DNA of 24,852 nucleotides from a virus. Positions 1 to 6,085 of this stretch are shown here, piece after piece. The position numbers and the translations under genes are program-made. Location of the stretch: the IMG/VR virus record IMGVR_UViG_3300047094_000515, positions 1 to 24,852 of that record, one strand, 5' to 3'. Positions within the stretch are counted from its first letter, which is position 1. Each line of letters begins with the position of its first letter. The notes beneath the pieces are model-generated. The model had not been told where the DNA came from, made no database searches, and saw only the letters and a list, made by a program, of their open reading frames with translations.

Positions 1-949
1 CATTTGCCATCCATGCACCATCATTTGGATTTACATCAGCATTAAATCTTACCTGAACCATTTGAGTAGAAGCATCTTGTTGTGGAAATGGTCTTAAATC
101 CCAAGCAATATCTAAACTTGTTCCAGTGGTTGAATATGTAATTCCAGTTCCTGTACTCCAAGTAGTCCAGTCCCATCCAGCAATAGATACTGAAGGTGCT
201 CCTGGAGTTGTATGATAAACCCATCCTTCATTTGTTCCAAATGTTATTGTTGCATTTGATCCAACGAATACATTGTTGTAAACAGTTCCACCCATTTGCA
301 TTCCGAACGGAAGATTCATTTGAACACCAGCATCATCTACTCCAGCCAAAACATTTGTGCTAGTTCCAATAGTGGCTTGTAAATTATTGACTGCTGTTTG
401 AGCAGCATCAATAGCAAGGTTTGCCTGTGTTAATTCTGTTTGTGCAGTTGCTTGTGCTGTAACTGCTTCTGTTTTTGCAACTACGGCTTCAGATATTTGT
501 ACCTGTGCAGTTGATGTGTCAATATTATTTATAGAAGTTTGTGCTGTTGTAATTGTATTTTTTGCATCTGCAATTATCTGCGAACTTTGATCTATTGGTG
601 TGACGGCTAAATTTATGTTATTAACTGTAGCAGTGGCGGTGTCTACTAAAGCTACATTTGATTGCGCTACTGTTACTGCGGCTGTTACTATGTTTACCGC
701 TTCTTGAGCTTCTACTCTTTCAGCAACCGCTGTTACTATTGTGGCAGTGGCAGTGTCCGTGGCTGCAATAGCCTGTTGAACTTCTGTGGTGGCTGTTGCG
801 AGGGCTGAATTAACTGCTTGTTGTGCAGGACTTACAACAACTTGTTCTTGTCCGCCATTATCTGTAGCCCACGCATAACTTGGACCAATAAAAAATAGCC
901 AACCTGTTACAAAAAGGCTAGCTAAAAATAGTTTTAACTTTCTATGCAA
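1..949 (-). CDS. Secreted Ala/Thr-rich coiled-coil protein (3' end cut by window edge)
   Basis: This frame is open from a TTG codon at 949 to the window edge, about 316 codons, with no stop. The TTG follows a GGAG ribosome-binding site by 6 bases, and an in-frame TAA upstream (inside the dyad near 972-974) excludes a much longer start. Residues 1-28 look like a signal peptide: basic LHRKLK, a hydrophobic stretch, then a PSYAWA-type cleavage site. About 170 residues follow that are rich in Ala, Thr, Gln and Val with the heptad look of a long coiled coil. The last roughly 100 visible residues are rich in Gly, Thr, Trp and aromatics and look beta-stranded. An exported or virion-attached adhesin or fibre-like protein is plausible, but I do not recognise a family. 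It is the last gene of the auxiliary block and has its own promoter. Confidence 0.75.
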   Translation of the reverse strand, partial: MHRKLKLFLASLFVTGWLFFIGPSYAWATDNGGQEQVVVSPAQQAVNSALATATTEVQQAIAATDTATATIVTAVAERVEAQEAVNIVTAAVTVAQSNVALVDTATATVNNINLAVTPIDQSSQIIADAKNTITTAQTSINNIDTSTAQVQISEAVVAKTEAVTAQATAQTELTQANLAIDAAQTAVNNLQATIGTSTNVLAGVDDAGVQMNLPFGMQMGGTVYNNVFVGSNATITFGTNEGWVYHTTPGAPSVSIAGWDWTTWSTGTGITYSTTGTSLDIAWDLRPFPQQDASTQMVQVRFNADVNPNDGAWMAN

Positions 950-961
950 TTGGATCTCCAA

Positions 962-980
962 GTAACAAAATTTTTGTTAC
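962..980. promoter_or_regulatory. 19-base dyad at the transcript start of the secreted-protein gene
   Basis: A perfect inverted repeat, GTAACAAAA / TTTTGTTAC around one central base. On the minus strand it begins 6 bases past the TATAAT box, at the expected transcription start, and ends just before the GGAG ribosome-binding site. It could be a repressor operator or a hairpin at the mRNA 5' end. The sequence shows the symmetry only. Confidence 0.6.
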
Positions 981-986
981 ATAGAG

Positions 987-995
987 ATTATATCA
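987..995 (-). promoter_or_regulatory. Extended -10 promoter for the secreted-protein gene
   Basis: Read on the minus strand the site is TGATATAAT, a perfect extended -10 (TGN followed by TATAAT). No good TTGACA-like -35 lies 16-18 bases upstream. The same nine bases occur upstream of recA and of the SSB gene in this window, which supports a real phage promoter type. Confidence 0.6.
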
Positions 996-1020
996 TGTTT
1001 GTTTATTTAAATAGTCTTAG

Positions 1021-1203
1021 TTACTTAGGATTATCTGTTTTGTAAAAACCATTTCCTTTGAATTGTATTCCAACTGTTCCATATGATCTTACCATTCCAT
1101 ATCCGCAAGAAGGGCAAGGTGGTACAACTTCTGTTTCATCAAACTTTCGAGTAATCTCTAATGATTTGTCACATGTTACACATGAGTATTCATATATTGG
1201 CAT
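1021..1203 (-). CDS. FmdB-family zinc ribbon protein
   Basis: A 60-residue protein starting MPIYEYSC with two CxxC pairs (C8/C11 and C30/C33), the signature of FmdB-type zinc ribbons. The usual MPxYEYxC start and central PPCPxCG are both present. In cells such proteins are called putative regulators; the molecular role is not established, and nucleic-acid or protein binding is the usual guess. The ATG follows the TAA of the nuclease gene with no gap, so it is probably translated by coupling from the same mRNA. The ribosome-binding site (AAGAAG-like) is weak, consistent with coupling. Confidence 0.85.
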   Translation of the reverse strand: MPIYEYSCVTCDKSLEITRKFDETEVVPPCPSCGYGMVRSYGTVGIQFKGNGFYKTDNPK

Positions 1204-1608
1204 TTACTTCTTCTTTGCTCTTTGTTTTGCTAAAGCATCAAAATCTTTTACTTTAGTCTCCCCCATGTATCCCCAAGCATATCCTTCGTTAATCATTTTT
1301 TGATTTATTGAAACTTCTGATCCGTCTAAAAATACCCATCCAAGGATGCGTCCATACTTTTCTGATGAGTCCATTTTTTCTGTTTTAATTACAACAGTTT
1401 TAGAGGAATCAATTGCTTTCTTTAAATATTCTTTAGATTCAAGACCTAACGCTTTTTCTATTTTGTCTGTGGTGCGGCTTTCAGGAGTATCGATTCCTGC
1501 TAACCTTACTCTTGAGCTAAATGATATATTAAAACCAAGATCAATATCTACATCAATAGTGTCTCCGTCAACAACTTTACTTACCTTTTTAACATAATAT
1601 TCAAACAT
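1204..1608 (-). CDS. Staphylococcal-nuclease-like (SNase/thermonuclease) endonuclease
   Basis: A 134-residue, single-domain SNase fold. Motifs are VVDGDTIDVD (12-21), VRLAGIDTPE (34-43) and KYGRILG (84-90). The catalytic triad of S. aureus nuclease, Arg35, Glu43 and Arg87, is present at exactly those positions, as are the Ca ligands Asp21 and Asp40, so the enzyme should be active. Family members cut DNA and RNA in a Ca-dependent way. There is no signal peptide, so it acts inside the cell or in particles, perhaps in host DNA degradation. An AAAGGAGA ribosome-binding site precedes it, and its ATG overlaps the stop of the monooxygenase gene by one base (TAATG). Confidence 0.93.
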   Translation of the reverse strand: MFEYYVKKVSKVVDGDTIDVDIDLGFNISFSSRVRLAGIDTPESRTTDKIEKALGLESKEYLKKAIDSSKTVVIKTEKMDSSEKYGRILGWVFLDGSEVSINQKMINEGYAWGYMGETKVKDFDALAKQRAKKK

Positions 1609-2387
1609 TACTTTATCTCCTTTATTGTTTTTACCAAATCATGTATTCTATATTTTTGTAAATCTCCAAATCCTGCAGATACCATTATATCCTTTATTCC
1701 AATATTTTGCAGTTTTAATATACTTGACATAACTTTATCTTTAGTTCCAGAATATTCGGGGTCTAGACCTTGAATTGTTTTATTTTTAATAATTTCATCT
1801 ATTTCTTTTTGAGTATCTCTAATGCATACATTAATTTTAACTACCGTTTTGTTTATATTTTTACTTGATAGTCCTTTGTTTATATATTGAGATAGCTCAG
1901 TTATTAAAATATCTGAGTGTTGCTCGGCTGAATTTAGTATCTGGTCAGAAGATCCGCTAACCGCTATTTCTGGTTTTTCACCTGGCAAGCTTTTAAATAT
2001 TTCTAAAAAAATATTTAAATGATTTCTTCTTGATTCTAAATCCATAAAACTATTAATTCTATCTACAGTTGGAATTGGCACATCTTCATCTTGAAGTAAA
2101 TCTCCAGCTACAAAATTTATAATTAATCTATTTGGCTGTATTTCATAAAATCCATCACACTGCATTTTTAAATACTCTGGACTTATTGCGTGTGGCCTTA
2201 TTGCAATCATATATTTAAGTTTATGAGTTTTATTAATAATATGTGGAATTTTAATAAAAGAATCTGGTGTTTTTGAGTTATATGTTAATAAAACAGAATA
2301 GTATCCCACTGATTCTAGTTCATTAGACAATTCAATTAAATTTTTTATAGAATAGTTTTCTCTAGCAAGCCAATGAAAGTTAAACAT
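1608..2387 (-). CDS. Luciferase-like flavin-dependent monooxygenase (SsuD-like TIM barrel)
   Basis: 259 residues resembling the bacterial luciferase-like monooxygenase superfamily, closest in feel to FMNH2-dependent SsuD-type enzymes. Visible markers are the N-terminal strand ending FHWLARENY, RPHAISPEYLKMQ (64-76), the family motif PNRLIINFVAGD (85-96) and AVSGSSDQI followed by AEQHSDILI (142-162), which match the flavin-phosphate region. It is shorter than typical SsuD (about 380), so the substrate-covering insertion is reduced. The substrate is unknown; alkanesulfonate or another small carbon source is possible. Translation starts at ATG behind AAGGA. The gene has its own promoter and a roughly 97-base structured leader, and is followed by the SNase and FmdB genes on the same mRNA. 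Such an enzyme is an unusual phage auxiliary metabolic gene. Confidence 0.75.
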   Translation of the reverse strand: MFNFHWLARENYSIKNLIELSNELESVGYYSVLLTYNSKTPDSFIKIPHIINKTHKLKYMIAIRPHAISPEYLKMQCDGFYEIQPNRLIINFVAGDLLQDEDVPIPTVDRINSFMDLESRRNHLNIFLEIFKSLPGEKPEIAVSGSSDQILNSAEQHSDILITELSQYINKGLSSKNINKTVVKINVCIRDTQKEIDEIIKNKTIQGLDPEYSGTKDKVMSSILKLQNIGIKDIMVSAGFGDLQKYRIHDLVKTIKEIK

Positions 2388-2484
2388 AGTTCCTTAATGT
2401 TAGAGAGCAGTTTATACACATGCTCAGGTGTATCCTTCGGGTAGCAACCCGAACAGCCTGCGACTCCCCAGTGACGGGGTGCAG
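2388..2484 (-). promoter_or_regulatory. Structured mRNA leader (three hairpins) of the monooxygenase gene
   Basis: Three helices can be drawn in the transcript that would start near 2484. Hairpin 1: GTCTGC pairs with GCAGGC (one G-U) and encloses a CCCC/GGGG stem. Hairpin 2: TTCGGGT, loop TGCT, ACCCGAA (7 pairs). Hairpin 3: ATACAC, 8-base loop, GTGTAT. A ribosome-binding site AAGGA and the ATG at 2387 follow. Much more GC-rich than its surroundings. The layout (promoter, structured RNA at the 5' end, enzyme gene) is that of a cis-acting RNA such as a riboswitch, but I cannot assign a class. Confidence 0.5.
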
Positions 2485-2490
2485 ACTTCT

Positions 2491-2519
2491 ATTATATCTT
2501 ATTTTATTTTGATTGTCTT
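2491..2519 (-). promoter_or_regulatory. Promoter for the monooxygenase-SNase-FmdB operon
   Basis: TATAAT on the minus strand at 2491-2496, with a partial -35 AAGACA (4 of 6 matches to TTGACA) 17 bases upstream at 2514-2519. It lies over the stop codon of the heat shock gene. The predicted start near 2484 coincides with the first base of the structured leader. Confidence 0.5.
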
Positions 2520-2915
2520 TGGCTTTTGGGCTTCTGGAGTATTTCTCTTTAAAGAAATCACAAGTAGGCCATCTTTCATTTCAGCCTCAACAACTTCAAT
2601 GTATTCTCCAAGAGCAAAAAATTTTTGAAAATTACGTGATGCAATTCCTTTATGTACAAAAGAATTATTTTCAGTTTCTTCTTTATCTCCGAATACCCTA
2701 AGTTCATTTTGTAATAGATCTATTGAAATATCTTGTTTAGAAAATCCTGCGACTGCAAGTTCAATTCTAAAATTATCCTCATCAATTTTAATTAAATTAT
2801 GTGGCGGATAGTTAGTTGCAAATAGATCTTTATTAGATGTGATTCGTTCTAGGTTTCTCCCAAAACCAATAAAAAATGGATCATTAAAAAGATCCATAGG
2901 GAATGTTGTTACCAT
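2499..2915 (-). CDS. Small heat shock protein (Hsp20/IbpA-like)
   Basis: 138 residues with an alpha-crystallin domain at about 38-125: YPPHNLIKIDEDNFRIEL, AVAGFSKQDISI (55-66), LRVFGDKE, then GIASRNFQKFFAL (90-102) and DGLLVISLKR (115-124). A C-terminal IXI-type tail motif (I135-K-I137) needed for oligomer assembly is present. These are ATP-independent holdases that bind unfolding proteins. In phages they are known mainly from marine T4-like viruses, where a role in virion assembly or stress is suspected. The start at 2915 is set by a near-perfect AAGGAGG 7 bases upstream. The gene has its own extended -10 promoter and a leader with two inverted repeats. Confidence 0.93.
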   Translation of the reverse strand: MVTTFPMDLFNDPFFIGFGRNLERITSNKDLFATNYPPHNLIKIDEDNFRIELAVAGFSKQDISIDLLQNELRVFGDKEETENNSFVHKGIASRNFQKFFALGEYIEVVEAEMKDGLLVISLKRNTPEAQKPKTIKIK

Positions 2916-2916
2916 T

Positions 2917-2939
2917 TTATTCCTCCTTCAAGCGAATAA
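2917..2939 (-). promoter_or_regulatory. AT-rich hairpin over the Hsp20 ribosome-binding site
   Basis: On the minus strand TTATTC and GAATAA (6 pairs, AT-rich) enclose an 11-base loop that holds most of the AAGGAGG ribosome-binding site, directly before the ATG. A weak, easily melted helix at this spot in a heat shock gene suggests an RNA thermometer, but no ROSE or 4U consensus is present. Confidence 0.35.
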
Positions 2940-2946
2940 GTTAAAT

Positions 2947-2967
2947 TAGGTCCCATTCGGCGACCTA
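2947..2967. repeat. Inverted repeat at the Hsp20 transcript start
   Basis: TAGGTC and GACCTA (6-base arms, 9-base spacer). The outer arm lies at the transcription start predicted from the -10 box, so this is either an operator or a 5'-terminal mRNA hairpin. Confidence 0.45.
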
Positions 2968-2972
2968 TATAT

Positions 2973-2981
2973 ATTGTACCA
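2973..2981 (-). promoter_or_regulatory. Extended -10 promoter for the Hsp20 gene
   Basis: The minus strand reads TGGTACAAT, an extended -10 with a 5/6 TATAAT match and no convincing -35. It sits between the upstream gene's stop (2984) and the Hsp20 leader. Confidence 0.5.
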
Positions 2982-2983
2982 TA

Positions 2984-3277
2984 TTATTCAAGTGGCATAA
3001 TCCCTTTGTCTTCAATGATTCTTTGAGCTTCTTCCGTTAAACTAATTGTTGCTTGTAAATTTTCATCGTACTCTACAGATATCAAATCCTTGCTGTACAA
3101 TTCTAGTAATGTATCATCTACGTAATCGGTATGTGCTTTCCATAACTCTGGTGCCATATCTTTTGCCGTATCTGTAACTTTAAAAACTATTTCTCCAGAT
3201 TCATCTATACCAGACAATTCTATTGCGCCAATTTCCATATAGTAATTAAATAGATCATTATCTTCAGACTCTTCCAC
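2984..3277 (-). CDS. Small acidic protein of unknown function
   Basis: 97 residues, acidic, predicted helical with a beta-hairpin-like stretch near residues 62-80 (LISVEYDENLQATISLTEEAQ) that recalls a small winged-helix fold. No catalytic or metal motif is visible and I do not recognise a family. The start is GTG at 3277 with AGGAG five bases upstream; the nearby ATG is out of frame. The ribosome-binding site lies only a few bases past the 3' end of the tRNA gene, so both probably share one transcript that is cut when the tRNA is processed. Confidence 0.8.
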   Translation of the reverse strand: MEESEDNDLFNYYMEIGAIELSGIDESGEIVFKVTDTAKDMAPELWKAHTDYVDDTLLELYSKDLISVEYDENLQATISLTEEAQRIIEDKGIMPLE

Positions 3278-3289
3278 AGCATCTCCTTG

Positions 3290-3363
3290 TGCAACAGGTA
3301 GGACTTGAACCTACGATTACCGAATTATGAGTTCGGGGCTTTAACCAACTAAGCTACTGTTGC
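3290..3363 (-). tRNA. tRNA with anticodon CAT (elongator Met, or lysidine-type Ile2)
   Basis: A full cloverleaf can be drawn: acceptor GCAACAG/CTGTTGC (7 pairs), D arm GCTTAGTTGGTTAAAGC, anticodon stem CCGAA/TTCGG with loop CTCATAA, a short variable loop TAATC, and T arm GTAGG-TTCAAGT-CCTAC. The discriminator base is A. CCA is not encoded. The paired G1-C72 and the lack of three G-C pairs in the anticodon stem argue against an initiator tRNA. CAT is read as Met, or as Ile (codon ATA) if C34 becomes lysidine; the sequence alone does not decide. The AT-rich genome would benefit from ATA decoding. Confidence 0.95.
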
Positions 3364-3376
3364 TCATAATTAATAT

Positions 3377-3405
3377 ATTATATATATTATATCTGAGTAG
3401 GTCAA
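3377..3405 (-). promoter_or_regulatory. Strong sigma70-type promoter for the tRNA
   Basis: The minus strand has TTGACC (5 of 6 to the -35 consensus) at 3400-3405, a 17-base spacer and a perfect TATAAT at 3377-3382. The predicted start is about 7 bases before the tRNA. A second TATAAT at 3386-3391 lacks a matching -35. Confidence 0.65.
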
Positions 3406-3409
3406 TAGC

Positions 3410-4054
3410 TTAAAATTTATTATGCTTATAAAAATCTTTTGTATGAATAAATCCAGGCAAAACATATCTCATTGGGCCAGCCTCTGGTGCTTTTACTCCA
3501 TGCCTAAATTCTTCTGTTCCAGGAAATATTAAAAGTGAACCAGGTTTTGGCTTTATTTGAAATTCTTTGTGCACAAAATAAAATTCTCCACCATTATAGT
3601 TATCATTTAAATAAATAATAGATGCATATTGTATTGATGGATCTGTGTGTACATCTGTATGTTCTTTTAATGGAACCCCATCATATTGTCTTTGAATACT
3701 TCCAAATCCTGGGATATCTAGCTCTGGAAAATCTTTTAAAATATCTTTAAGTCTTTGAGTAATTACATGTCTTTCATCTAAAGAGTTTGTACTTATTATT
3801 TTATCTGCCCAATTATCTGTTACTTCAAATTTGCCCTCTTTAACTAAATTATCTACATCATCTCTACCAAATTTTGTTAAACAAAATCTTTTTAAATTTG
3901 CTAAATACTCTACTCTCCACCCATCATCATCAGTAGATTCAGCAACTTTAAGCAAAGTTTCTATTTCTTCTTTTTTTAAAAAATCATCTACTAATATTAC
4001 TTCATCTATTACATATCTAGCACTATATCCATTTTTAATAAATTTAGATAGCAT
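3410..4054 (-). CDS. 2OG-Fe(II) oxygenase, prolyl-4-hydroxylase-like (copy 1)
   Basis: 214 residues. The C-terminal half carries the double-stranded beta-helix signature: iron ligands H132-T-D134 (within KEHTDVHTD), strand ASIIYLND, NGGEFYF, KPGSLLIFPG, the distal His in FRHGV (H185) and the 2-oxoglutarate-binding Arg in MRYVLPGF (R196). These enzymes hydroxylate protein side chains or other substrates using 2-oxoglutarate and O2. Prolyl-hydroxylase-like members are common in marine phages, mostly with unknown targets. The N-terminal 100 residues are unassigned. It follows the small Cys-rich gene with an 11-base overlap and has a GGGGGT ribosome-binding site. It is the last gene of the packaging operon. 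Confidence 0.88.
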   Translation of the reverse strand: MLSKFIKNGYSARYVIDEVILVDDFLKKEEIETLLKVAESTDDDGWRVEYLANLKRFCLTKFGRDDVDNLVKEGKFEVTDNWADKIISTNSLDERHVITQRLKDILKDFPELDIPGFGSIQRQYDGVPLKEHTDVHTDPSIQYASIIYLNDNYNGGEFYFVHKEFQIKPKPGSLLIFPGTEEFRHGVKAPEAGPMRYVLPGFIHTKDFYKHNKF

Positions 4055-4289
4055 TTTTACCCCCAGAAATATTTGCTTCTACAATTTGCTGGACATACTC
4101 AGAAAAATGCTTTCTAACATTTCCAGGTGGTCTTGATCCAATTGCATTCCATATTCTTGTATACTCTATTATATTTGAAAATGTTGTTGGACAAATCATA
4201 AGACCATTATACTCTTTTAAAACTGTTGGTAGAGGAACATGTTTTCCACAACATTTACACTCTTTAGCTTTTTCTTGATATATACTCAT
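4044..4289 (-). CDS. Small Cys-rich protein between terminase and oxygenase genes
   Basis: 81 residues with CKCCGKH at 11-17 and a further Cys at 33 (LMICPTT), consistent with a small zinc-binding knuckle followed by helices. I do not recognise the family. Its ATG overlaps the large terminase stop by four bases (ATGA) and its own end overlaps the next gene by 11 bases, so it is translated as part of the packaging operon. It could assist packaging or processing of DNA, but nothing in the sequence proves this. Confidence 0.75.
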   Translation of the reverse strand: MSIYQEKAKECKCCGKHVPLPTVLKEYNGLMICPTTFSNIIEYTRIWNAIGSRPPGNVRKHFSEYVQQIVEANISGGKNAI

Positions 4290-6085
4290 ATTACCATCAT
4301 CCTATCCATTGCGTCTTTAAGTTCATTTGGCATTCTTGGTGCCCTTATCATATTTACTGAAGATACGTCTGGGTTATCCTTACTAAAATCATTATCATAA
4401 GACATTGATTCGTATGTGTGTATGTTAATTTCTTCATTTGAATCAAATCTAGTTCCACGTATTGCATTAAATATTGATCCACAGACAGCATCTGCCAAGT
4501 CTTTTGATCCTTTTCTTGGGTGGTCTACCTTATCTCTCATAATTTTTAATTGCAATAATTCATCTATAAGTAAAGGAATGTGTGGCCCTTTTAGTCTTTC
4601 TTCTAAAACTATCATCGCCATATCGTCGTAGTGTTTTTTAGCGACAGATAGAATTTCTGTATTGATGCCGTATTGTTTTAGTTGTTGCATCATATCGTGA
4701 GAATTCCATCTGTCAAAAGTACATAGTCTTATTTTAAATCCTTTTGTTCTTAAAGACAATATGTAATCTTTTACTTCTGTAAAGTCTACAGACTTATCTG
4801 GTGTTGGGGTCCAAAATCTTACTGCATCTACTTCTACTATTGGTGCTGGCTGTGTATAAGTATCACTTACTTTTACATTAACCCATTTTTGAACATGTGC
4901 TAAAGAAACTGCACAATGGTCATGCTTTTGTGCAAGGTCTACGTGTATAAAATATTCTTTATCTGGGTCTGGTGCGAACCAATTTTCAAATCTTCCAAAT
5001 TGATCAATAGCAACTGCTGTGTTATTAAATGCTGTTTCTATTTTTTCTCTTGATTTAAAAAATGCATCTACTGCGTCTGACGGCATGCAAGCAAACCTTC
5101 CTAATGCATCCATAGAGTTTTTATAAAATGCTACTTTAAAATCATCAATGCTTCTAGTTGGATTAATTTCCCAGGTCGGACGTTTTAATGCATATACTTT
5201 TGGAATAGAATAAGAAAGAATATGGTCTTCTTCCCATTCAACTACAAACTCATTACCTTCAGTTCCGTCTGGGAGATCGAGATCCATTTTAAAATTATGG
5301 CTTCTTACTATAGTTTCTTTTTCAGCAATAACAGATTCGTAAAATTTTTGTATTGGATCATTTTTAAATCTTGGAAAAGAAAGTAATATTACTTTGCCAA
5401 AATCTGGGAAACGTGAGTCTACTGATGCTCTGTACATTTCGTATATAGCATCTGCAGTTTTAGCTTGATCATGTCCAGTTGTATTCTCTGTAGCAAAACC
5501 TGAAATCTCATCAAGGATAACAACAATAACGTTATACCCTTCCCAAGCTTCACGCTCAGAGTGACCAGAATGAACTGTAATAGATTTATCAAATTTCATT
5601 TCAGAAGCTTTGTCTGTGTATTTTCCAGTAAACCATGGAGACTTTTCAATACGTGTCTTAAAACCTTTAAAGAAAACATTGTTTGCTTGTTGTGCGTTAA
5701 TAGCAATATTTAAAATATCGATTGCATCTCCTGGTGGTTTCCCATAATATGACGCTGGGTCCTTCAGGCATAATAACAAATACACAATATAAGCTGTTGC
5801 AATTGTTGAGCAGTAGTCTTTGCCAGAACCTTTGCCAAGTTGAGCAATTACTTCGTTGGCTGTTTGCTTAAATATTCTAGAGCCTTCTTCTTCTCCAAAT
5901 AATTTAATTAATGTAGACTCTTTATATATTTGAGATGACTTTTCAATTAGTGTATATTGATAATTTGAAAGTGGTGGTAAGGCTAAGTAATTAGGGTTTG
6001 TAACAAAAGTTTGTAGGTCTACTGGTCTTTCTTCAAACTCTTCATTATCTAAAATATCTATTATATCGGAAAAGTTAAATGACAT
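4286..6085 (-). CDS. Terminase large subunit (ATPase-nuclease packaging motor)
   Basis: 599 residues with both terminase domains. ATPase: Walker A QLGKGSGKD (82-90), Walker B VIVVILDE (186-193) with catalytic Glu, and coupling motif LLSFPR (234-239). RNase H-like nuclease: FIHVDLAQKHD (D383), CTFDRWNS (D458) and KDLADAV (D529/D532), giving the acidic metal-binding cluster. It translocates DNA into the prohead and cuts the concatemer. The start at 6085 follows AAGGA by 7 bases. It overlaps the preceding oxygenase gene by 11 bases and the next gene by 4, in a five-gene packaging operon. Confidence 0.96.
   Translation of the reverse strand: MSFNFSDIIDILDNEEFEERPVDLQTFVTNPNYLALPPLSNYQYTLIEKSSQIYKESTLIKLFGEEEGSRIFKQTANEVIAQLGKGSGKDYCSTIATAYIVYLLLCLKDPASYYGKPPGDAIDILNIAINAQQANNVFFKGFKTRIEKSPWFTGKYTDKASEMKFDKSITVHSGHSEREAWEGYNVIVVILDEISGFATENTTGHDQAKTADAIYEMYRASVDSRFPDFGKVILLSFPRFKNDPIQKFYESVIAEKETIVRSHNFKMDLDLPDGTEGNEFVVEWEEDHILSYSIPKVYALKRPTWEINPTRSIDDFKVAFYKNSMDALGRFACMPSDAVDAFFKSREKIETAFNNTAVAIDQFGRFENWFAPDPDKEYFIHVDLAQKHDHCAVSLAHVQKWVNVKVSDTYTQPAPIVEVDAVRFWTPTPDKSVDFTEVKDYILSLRTKGFKIRLCTFDRWNSHDMMQQLKQYGINTEILSVAKKHYDDMAMIVLEERLKGPHIPLLIDELLQLKIMRDKVDHPRKGSKDLADAVCGSIFNAIRGTRFDSNEEINIHTYESMSYDNDFSKDNPDVSSVNMIRAPRMPNELKDAMDRMMVI

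Noticed and set aside
42-224. 60-residue minus-strand frame near the left edge
   Set aside because: It is a shadow of the secreted coiled-coil gene, whose frame runs through the region without a stop.
1058-1597. Plus-strand open frames opposite the FmdB and SNase genes
   Set aside because: They lie wholly antisense to well-supported minus-strand genes, show no ribosome-binding site and no domain. Same for plus-strand frames at 3831-4136, 4416-4631, 11816-12073, 13371-13962, 14492-14770, 18084-18272 and 23338-23613.
2388-2484. Cobalamin, SAM, FMN or manganese riboswitch in the monooxygenase leader
   Set aside because: Only short matches to cobalamin and manganese classes are seen; the essential 5' cores are missing, so no known class is claimed.
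3290-3363. tRNA as a prophage attachment site
   Set aside because: No integrase gene or duplicate tRNA-end sequence is visible, and the tRNA has its own promoter inside a phage operon region.
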